18,746 bases of DNA, taken from Holosporaceae bacterium (GTDB taxonomy: Bacteria; Pseudomonadota; Alphaproteobacteria; UBA3830). The translations under genes were made by a program, and so were the position numbers. The stretch covers positions 1 to 18,746 of the forward strand of contig JAISCG010000054.1 in assembly GCA_031265715.1 (NCBI GenBank), read 5' to 3'. This document shows positions 14,041 to 18,746 of this stretch, piece by piece. Positions within the stretch are counted from its first letter, which is position 1, and every line of letters begins with the position of its first letter. The notes below the pieces were generated by a model. The model did no database searches. It saw only the letters and a program-made list of their open reading frames with translations, and was not told the origin of the DNA.

Positions 14041-14834
14041 TAGATCTCTTGAGAAACGCTTACCCCTCTCTGATAAAAGAACATGTATTGCTGCACAATC
14101 CCCGCATAGCCGGAAAAACGTTGCACATCGAAATTTCCGCCGTATCGTTCGTCGATAATTCGTTTAATCCAGACGTCAACGGGAAAAGCTTCAATTTTGT
14201 GCAGTCCGAAAAGCGCGATACAATTCGCCACCTTGTTTCCTATGCCGAGAAAACGCATGAGATAACAAATCGCGTCGGCACAGTTCATTTTTTGGAGTTT
14301 GTGAAAATCCAAATCTCCGCTCACAACGGCTTCCGCGATATCTTTCAGATACTTGGCACGATATCCCAACCCCAGAGCCAAAAAATCATTTTCCGTGTAC
14401 TGCGCCAGGCGATCGGGGGCGGGAAATTGATTCCCGTAGGGTTCGCACAATCTCTCGACGATACTTTTTATGCGCCGAATATTGTTTTGCTGAGAGATGA
14501 TGAACGTCACCGCGGTTTCCCATAAATCCTGTTTTAATATTCTGATGCCGTAGCCGTAGTCGACCGCTGCGGTCAGATAGGGATCGCCGACTGATCGGAT
14601 ATTTTCCTTTATTTTCGAATAATCTCTCTGCATATCGAAATAATCAAACCAAATTTTGTCGAATTCTTCCCGGGAACATTCGAAAACAAAATCGTGAATT
14701 TCCTCCCGGCGAATTCGCAGACGTCTGCCGAAAGCCGTCGCCTGCCAAACATCCGGAGAAATTTCCGACATCCGAAAACATTGTCCGGAATCCGCTATTT
14801 GGCTCGCGCTAAAATCCGGCGAATGAATTTTCAC
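14037..14834 (-). CDS. ogg: OGG1-type 8-oxoguanine DNA glycosylase/AP lyase
   Basis: The enzyme excises 8-oxoguanine from DNA and cuts the resulting abasic site. The 265-residue protein has an N-terminal OGG_N-like domain (ADSGQCFRM near the start; GRRLRIRR), then the helix-hairpin-helix glycosylase fold: DLWETAVTFIISQQNNIRRI, LGYRAKYL, and the helix-hairpin-helix LGIGNKVANCIALFGL. The catalytic lysine is K201 in GIGNK and the partner aspartate is D220 in FPVDVWIKR, corresponding to human OGG1 K249 and D268. The start is a GTG at 14834, inside the end of mvaS (26-bp overlap), with a weak ribosome site, so translation is probably coupled. OGG1-like enzymes are known in eukaryotes, archaea and some bacteria such as clostridia. 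Proteobacteria normally rely on MutM for this job, so this gene may have been acquired. Confidence 0.88.
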   Translation of the reverse strand: MKIHSPDFSASQIADSGQCFRMSEISPDVWQATAFGRRLRIRREEIHDFVFECSREEFDKIWFDYFDMQRDYSKIKENIRSVGDPYLTAAVDYGYGIRILKQDLWETAVTFIISQQNNIRRIKSIVERLCEPYGNQFPAPDRLAQYTENDFLALGLGYRAKYLKDIAEAVVSGDLDFHKLQKMNCADAICYLMRFLGIGNKVANCIALFGLHKIEAFPVDVWIKRIIDERYGGNFDVQRFSGYAGIVQQYMFFYQRGVSVSQEIY

Positions 14835-15960
14835 ATTTTTCGATATTGCCGTACACTCTTTTATTATTATCGACGCCGGATAAAGTTACGCTACCGATAT
14901 TTTTGTAGGCGCGAAAATCACAAAACTCTTCCTTATAAAGCGATTCGTATTCTTCAAAAGAAATATCCTCGCGTTCTTCCAACATAATTTTGTTATCGTC
15001 CGCAGTCAGCATTTTTTTGTAATTCTCGGATATGACTCCGCAAAAAAATTCCGCGACGCTTCCGGATCCGTAGCTGAAAAAACCGATCCTGCTGCCGGTT
15101 AAATCGCCGCCGAAATTATCCGCGAGGGATATGAAAGATATGAAAAGCGACGCGGAACAGCTGTTCCCGATGAGAGAATTGTAAACCAACGTTTCCTCAA
15201 TCGTTTTACTGTTGAATGATTGATTGTTCGCCTTTCTCGCCATTTTTCCGAACGGCGCATGGAAACAAACATGATCAATATCATCGGAAGAAAAACCGGA
15301 TTTTTCAAAATATCTCTTCGTACAAATATCCAAAGATCTCAAATAATTATATGCCGATAATTTTCCGTCGAACAGGGCTTCTTTCAGACAAACCGGACGC
15401 CAAAAATCCGCCACATCAACTGTATGAACGCCGAAGCAGGGCTCCACTTCCAGAATTCGCGGATTTTTCGACACGATAAACGCGACGGCCGCTCCGCCCT
15501 GGGTCGGTTCCCCGGACGTCTCCGGCAAATATCTGATAATATCCGATCCTATCACCAAAACCTTGGAATTCGGATTATCTTTAACGTAAAATCTCGCCAA
15601 TTGCAGAGCCGCCGCCGCCGAATAACACGCCTGCTTTACATCAAAAACCCGACAATCATCTCTTAATTTCAGAAATTTATGCACATATATCCCGGCAGAT
15701 TTCGATAAATCGAAGGATGACTCCGTTGCGAATATCAGCATATCGACGTCATTTTTATCTTCAATCTGCGCCAAAACCTTCCGGGCAGCATCGATCGCGA
15801 CGGTGACAATATCCTCGTTCGGAGGAAAAATCGACATCTTCGTTTGACCTATTCCGAGGTAATATTTTTCACGGGCAACGTTGCGCTTTTTAGCCAGCAC
15901 ATCCAGATTCAGAGAATATTTCGACGTGGAAAAAGCTATTGAGTCAATCCCTGTTTTCAT
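14809..15960 (-). CDS. mvaS: Hydroxymethylglutaryl-CoA synthase
   Basis: HMG-CoA synthase condenses acetyl-CoA with acetoacetyl-CoA, the first committed reactions of the mevalonate route to isoprenoids. The 383-residue protein carries the full signature: LGIGQTKMSIFPPNEDIVT, KQACYSAAAAL, GEPTQGGAAVA, DFWRPV and CFHAPFGKMA. The catalytic triad sits at the positions known from Gram-positive MvaS: E80 (E79), C112 (C111) and H234 (H233). The start is the ATG at 15960, one base after the stop of the Tim44-like gene; an in-frame ATG at 16023 would add 21 unrelated residues lying inside that gene. No other mevalonate gene is visible here. A polyketide beta-branching HMGS is the alternative, but no acyl-carrier or PKS genes are nearby. 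This is unusual for an alphaproteobacterium, most of which use the MEP route. Confidence 0.92.
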   Translation of the reverse strand: MKTGIDSIAFSTSKYSLNLDVLAKKRNVAREKYYLGIGQTKMSIFPPNEDIVTVAIDAARKVLAQIEDKNDVDMLIFATESSFDLSKSAGIYVHKFLKLRDDCRVFDVKQACYSAAAALQLARFYVKDNPNSKVLVIGSDIIRYLPETSGEPTQGGAAVAFIVSKNPRILEVEPCFGVHTVDVADFWRPVCLKEALFDGKLSAYNYLRSLDICTKRYFEKSGFSSDDIDHVCFHAPFGKMARKANNQSFNSKTIEETLVYNSLIGNSCSASLFISFISLADNFGGDLTGSRIGFFSYGSGSVAEFFCGVISENYKKMLTADDNKIMLEEREDISFEEYESLYKEEFCDFRAYKNIGSVTLSGVDNNKRVYGNIEKCENSFAGF

Positions 15961-15961
15961 T

Positions 15962-16561
15962 TCAATCCGATTTAATTTCGTGCAAATACCATTTAAAATC
16001 ATTGGCATTTTTTTTGCGAACAAACGACCAAATTTCCGTACGATTTTCTACGAAATCGGCACTGCCCTCCAGAATCGTACCATCCTCGGATTTGAGAACA
16101 TTACTCTGCTCCGTTTCAAATTTCACCGTTATAAACACCTCGTTTTCCGCCGTCGAAACGTCGACGATTTCGCTGCTGATGAAGCGTACAAAAATTCCCT
16201 CGAGCACTTCCCCGCGCTTTTTTCGATCCTCGATCGCCATGGAAAATGCGTTAAAAATCCGCGAAGACAGCAACCCCTTCAGGGTTTTTGTATCACCCTT
16301 GGCGTAGGCTGCAAAAATTATTTCGAATGCTTTTCGCGCTTTGTTCAGAAAACTTTCGGCATTAAACGTCGGATAAACCTTTATCACCTCTGCGAGTTTC
16401 TCATCCTCTTTCGATTTGGTTACTTCCTCAACGGTACTTTTTTCGGTCATGCTATGCAGATTTTCCTTGTCTATGTAAAATCCGGCACGAGTTCCGAGAA
16501 TCTCGTTCAATTTTACCAACAAAAAAACCGTAAGCGCTATGAAAAAAAATAATCCAAACAT
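15962..16561 (-). CDS. Tim44-like (TimA-type) inner-membrane protein
   Basis: The 199-residue protein has one N-terminal membrane segment (about 2-18) followed by a charged linker and a Tim44 domain (about 65-197). Family-like features are FNAESFLNKARKAFEIIFAA, a following YAKGD and LKGLLSSRIFNAF, and the late EIWSFVRKK. This family is related to the matrix-side Tim44 of mitochondria and is typical of alphaproteobacteria, where it is anchored to the inner membrane. Its bacterial role is not settled. The usual NW.L end is replaced by FKWYLHEI. It starts two bases after the dcd stop without a strong ribosome site and ends one base before mvaS, so it is embedded in the operon. Tim44-like is well supported; the precise function is not. 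Confidence 0.85.
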   Translation of the reverse strand: MFGLFFFIALTVFLLVKLNEILGTRAGFYIDKENLHSMTEKSTVEEVTKSKEDEKLAEVIKVYPTFNAESFLNKARKAFEIIFAAYAKGDTKTLKGLLSSRIFNAFSMAIEDRKKRGEVLEGIFVRFISSEIVDVSTAENEVFITVKFETEQSNVLKSEDGTILEGSADFVENRTEIWSFVRKKNANDFKWYLHEIKSD

Positions 16562-16563
16562 TT

Positions 16564-17118
16564 TTACCGATATATTTTCGGAAGGGTGACGCCGCGCTGT
16601 CCCATGTATTTTCCTCCCCTGTCTTTATATGATACTTCGCATATTTCGCTTATTTTGAAGAAGAGAAACTGGCACGCACCTTCATTGGCGTAAATTTTTG
16701 CCGGCAACTGAGTCGTATTCGAAAATTCGAGCGTGACATGCCCCTCCCACTCCGGCTCCAGCGGAGTCACATTCACTATGATTCCGCAGCGGGCATAGGT
16801 CGATTTGCCGACGCACAACACAAAAACATCTTTTGGAATTTTGAAATACTCGACCGTGCGCGCCAGAGCAAAACTGTTCGGCGGAATGATGCAGCAATCG
16901 GTTTTTCTGTCCACAAAACTCTGCTCCGAGAAATTTTTCGGATCAATGATTGCGTTATCGACGTTGGTAAAAATTTTAAATTCGTCGGCAACGCGAGCGT
17001 CATAGCCGTAGGACGACACCCCGTAGGAAATAACCGATTTCTGCGTCATTTTATCCGCGAAAGGAGAAATCATGTCTTTCTCCTCCGCCAACTTTTTTAT
17101 TAATCTGTCGCAAAGCAT
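16564..17118 (-). CDS. dcd: dCTP deaminase
   Basis: Dcd deaminates dCTP to dUTP, supplying dUMP for thymidylate synthesis. The 184-residue protein has SYGYDARVADEFKIF, IPPNSFALARTVEY, GKSTYARCGIIVNVTPLEPE and WEGHVTLEFSN, with the catalytic glutamate at about E131 (E138 in E. coli) and the conserved STYAR binding loop (R110). It is the form common in alphaproteobacteria and ends in GQRGVTLPKI. The frame is open from a GTG at 17124, but GGGGGAG occupies 17130-17124 and lies five bases before the ATG at 17118. The ATG is therefore preferred. It begins 15 bases after tldD and is followed two bases later by the Tim44-like gene. Confidence 0.95.
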   Translation of the reverse strand: MLCDRLIKKLAEEKDMISPFADKMTQKSVISYGVSSYGYDARVADEFKIFTNVDNAIIDPKNFSEQSFVDRKTDCCIIPPNSFALARTVEYFKIPKDVFVLCVGKSTYARCGIIVNVTPLEPEWEGHVTLEFSNTTQLPAKIYANEGACQFLFFKISEICEVSYKDRGGKYMGQRGVTLPKIYR

Positions 17119-17133
17119 CTTCACTCCCCCCTT

Positions 17134-18552
17134 TTATAAATTCGCACCGCCGACCGTAATTGTATCTATGAGAATACTCGGTTCTCCCACTCCGACCGGA
17201 ACCCACTGCCCGTCTTTGCCGCAGGTTCCGACTCCGTTATCCAGAGAGAAATCACTGCCGACCATGGAAATCCGTTTCAAAATACTCGGACCGTCTCCGA
17301 TCAACATTGCTCCTTTAACGGGAACCGTGATTTTACCATCCTCTATAAGATACGCCTCGGACGCCGAAAACACAAATTTTCCGGATGCGACGTCAACCTG
17401 GCCGTCGGAAAACGATTTTGCAAAAATTCCGTTTTTCACGCGTGCAATCATTTCCTCTTGGGAGTGATCGCCGGATATCATAAAAGTATTGGTCATGCGA
17501 GGAATCGGCATAACCTTATAACTTTCCCGCCGACCGTTTCCGGTAACGCCGACTCCCATCAGATCCGCATTCATACGATCCTGCATGAAACCGACCAATT
17601 TTCCGTTTTCAATCAACACCGTACGTTGAGAATCCGTTCCTTCGTCATCCGTGTTCAGGGATCCTCGGCGATTCGGCAGCGTACCGTCGTCGACAACCGT
17701 GATGTGAGGCGCGGCAATCATTTCACCGAGCAAATTGTGGAACGAGGACGTTTTTTTGCGGACGGCGTCTCCCTCCAATCCGTGACCGATGGCCTCGTGC
17801 AGCAAGATCCCGGTCCATCCGTTACCCAGAACAACCGGCATTTCTCCGACCGGAGCCTTTACCGCCTGTAATTTAATTTCCGCCTGGCGCAGAGCTTCGT
17901 CAACATATTTGACTCTCGTTTCTTCCTCAAAAAGCAGGTCATAGCCGAAACGCCCGCCCCCGGAATAGGCTCCGCTCTCGAGAATTCCGTTTTTTTCAAT
18001 TACCGTCTGAACGGACAAACGAACCAGCGGACGAATATCGAATATTCTTTTTCCTTCGTCGGTGAAAATCGAAATCACCTGCCACGATGCAGCGAGCGCC
18101 GCCGTCACCTGTCGAATATTTTCCGATTTGCTGCGGGCATATTCGTCGATTTTCTGCAATAATTTAATTTTATCTTCCGAAGAAAACGAGTTTAAAAATC
18201 GTCCGTGATCGTAGAGATCGTGCGCATTTTCCTTTATTTCCGTCCGACAATCCGAATTTTCGGATCTGATCGCTTCCAGCGCTTTTTTTACTGATTTTTC
18301 ATCCAGAGAAGACGAATGCGAATAGCGCGAAACAGTATCTTTAAAGCTGCGCAATCCGAAGCCGCGCCTGAAAACAAAATTCGGAGCCTGCACGACGCTG
18401 TTTTCTACTCTCAGCGTTTCTTCTTCTTTATATTCGACAAACAGCTCCCCCCTATTTCCTCCGCTGAAAGCAGAAAAAGCCGTTTTTTCGATCGAATGCA
18501 GATCGCAGATACTGTTTAGAAATCCATCGGCCTTGGTCGACAATATGCTCAT
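17134..18552 (-). CDS. tldD: Metalloprotease TldD
   Basis: TldD forms, with TldE (PmbA), a zinc metalloprotease complex that degrades small unfolded peptides and matures some ribosomal peptides. The 472-residue protein has the metal-binding motif HEAIGHGLEGD (H252, E253, H257) and the conserved C-terminal cysteine C444 in GVGTCGKDGQWVPVGVGEP; length is close to the E. coli protein (481). Motifs around TDDEGTDSQRTVLIENGKL and GNGRRESY are also typical. The true start is the ATG at 18552, whose ATGA overlaps the stop of the preceding gene; the in-frame ATG at 18618 would add 22 residues inside that gene. No tldE/pmbA partner lies in the window, which is normal since it is often unlinked. Confidence 0.95.
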   Translation of the reverse strand: MSILSTKADGFLNSICDLHSIEKTAFSAFSGGNRGELFVEYKEEETLRVENSVVQAPNFVFRRGFGLRSFKDTVSRYSHSSSLDEKSVKKALEAIRSENSDCRTEIKENAHDLYDHGRFLNSFSSEDKIKLLQKIDEYARSKSENIRQVTAALAASWQVISIFTDEGKRIFDIRPLVRLSVQTVIEKNGILESGAYSGGGRFGYDLLFEEETRVKYVDEALRQAEIKLQAVKAPVGEMPVVLGNGWTGILLHEAIGHGLEGDAVRKKTSSFHNLLGEMIAAPHITVVDDGTLPNRRGSLNTDDEGTDSQRTVLIENGKLVGFMQDRMNADLMGVGVTGNGRRESYKVMPIPRMTNTFMISGDHSQEEMIARVKNGIFAKSFSDGQVDVASGKFVFSASEAYLIEDGKITVPVKGAMLIGDGPSILKRISMVGSDFSLDNGVGTCGKDGQWVPVGVGEPSILIDTITVGGANL

Positions 18553-18746
18553 TGTATTTCTTCCGGCTCTGGTCGCTTTATTCCGGCAACGGCTGCGTCC
18601 AACTCCATCTGGGAACAAAATCCGAGCAAAACCGGATCGCGGGGCCGCAATTCGCTGATTCTCGCGTAGGTTCTGTTACGAATGGCGATGACGGTCGATT
18701 TTGTTGTCGCAAGCAAAGAGCAAACGGCGAGGTCCGACATATCCGG
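18549..18746 (-). CDS. Unrecognised protein, C-terminal fragment
   Basis: The frame is open to the right edge, giving about 65 residues that end at 18549, and an ATG occurs at 18740. It is more likely the 3' end of a longer gene than a 63-residue protein, since the frame stays open past that ATG, but the window cannot settle this. The visible sequence includes AVCSLLATTKSTVIAIRNRT, LRPRDPVLLGFCSQMELDAA and an acidic end (RPEPEEIQ). It contains no membrane segment and no motif I can assign. Its stop overlaps the tldD ATG (ATGA), so the two are probably in one operon. Confidence 0.5.
   Translation of the reverse strand, partial: PDMSDLAVCSLLATTKSTVIAIRNRTYARISELRPRDPVLLGFCSQMELDAAVAGIKRPEPEEIQ

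Noticed and set aside
14809..16023. HMG-CoA synthase start at 16023
   Set aside because: The extra 21 residues are read from inside the Tim44-like gene and lie before the family's usual N-terminus, which fits the ATG at 15960.
15881..16552. Plus-strand open frame of 223 codons opposite the Tim44-like gene and the mvaS start
   Set aside because: Antisense to genes with clear homology; no motif and no ribosome site of note.
1..18746. Very frequent TCCGGA/CCGGA words as a possible uptake sequence or dispersed repeat
   Set aside because: They fall in different coding contexts and fit a preference for GGA glycine and CCG proline codons; no longer shared flanking consensus was seen.
1..18746. tRNA, rRNA, CRISPR, insertion sequences or phage genes
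   Set aside because: None found by eye: coding is nearly continuous, and no repeat array, transposase or cloverleaf-like segment was recognised.

Overview
The window reads as a chromosomal segment of an alphaproteobacterium with moderate-to-low GC content (judged by eye). The evidence is a set of typically alphaproteobacterial proteins: a DUF2155 secreted protein, a TIGR02300/FYDLN-type acidic protein, a Tim44-like membrane protein, a DNA-binding domain closest to alphaproteobacterial NtrC, and an alphaproteobacterial-type Dcd. The envelope genes (Kdo precursor synthesis, UDP-GlcNAc synthesis, diaminopimelate synthesis) indicate a Gram-negative cell with LPS and DAP peptidoglycan. A type VI secretion gene block, a mevalonate-pathway enzyme and a regulator cut down to its DNA-binding domain hint at an unusual, possibly host-associated lineage. 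That placement is inference.

Layout. Everything from 1 to 11984 is on the plus strand and everything from 12006 to the end is on the minus strand; the two blocks converge at a 21-bp junction. Plus strand: (i) a tight envelope-precursor operon, glmU (3' end only), glmS, kdsD, dapE, rimI, with overlaps or gaps of at most about 10 bp; (ii) after a 67-bp gap carrying a CtrA-type TTAACCAT half-site, a type VI secretion subcluster tssK-tssL-tssM-tssA, which specifies the baseplate/membrane-complex connection but no sheath, tube, ATPase, spike or TssJ genes.

Minus strand, in transcription order (right to left): (iii) the 3' end of an unrecognised gene, then tldD, dcd, a Tim44-like gene, HMG-CoA synthase (mvaS) and an OGG1-type 8-oxoguanine glycosylase, all within 15 bp of each other or overlapping, so probably one transcript; (iv) a well-formed promoter at about 14040-14010 driving the FYDLN-type protein, a DUF2155 protein, dusB and a 97-residue Fis/NtrC-like DNA-binding protein.

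How they connect. GlmS and GlmU make UDP-GlcNAc for peptidoglycan and lipid A; KdsD makes the arabinose-5-phosphate precursor of Kdo; DapE makes the DAP precursor. The four Tss proteins would form part of the envelope-spanning T6SS assembly. Dcd and Ogg both protect DNA from aberrant nucleotides. The points most worth a second look are the stand-alone NtrC C-terminal domain in the dusB-fis position, the TssM with a degenerate G3 motif and a single N-terminal membrane segment, and the mvaS-ogg pair, which looks acquired.
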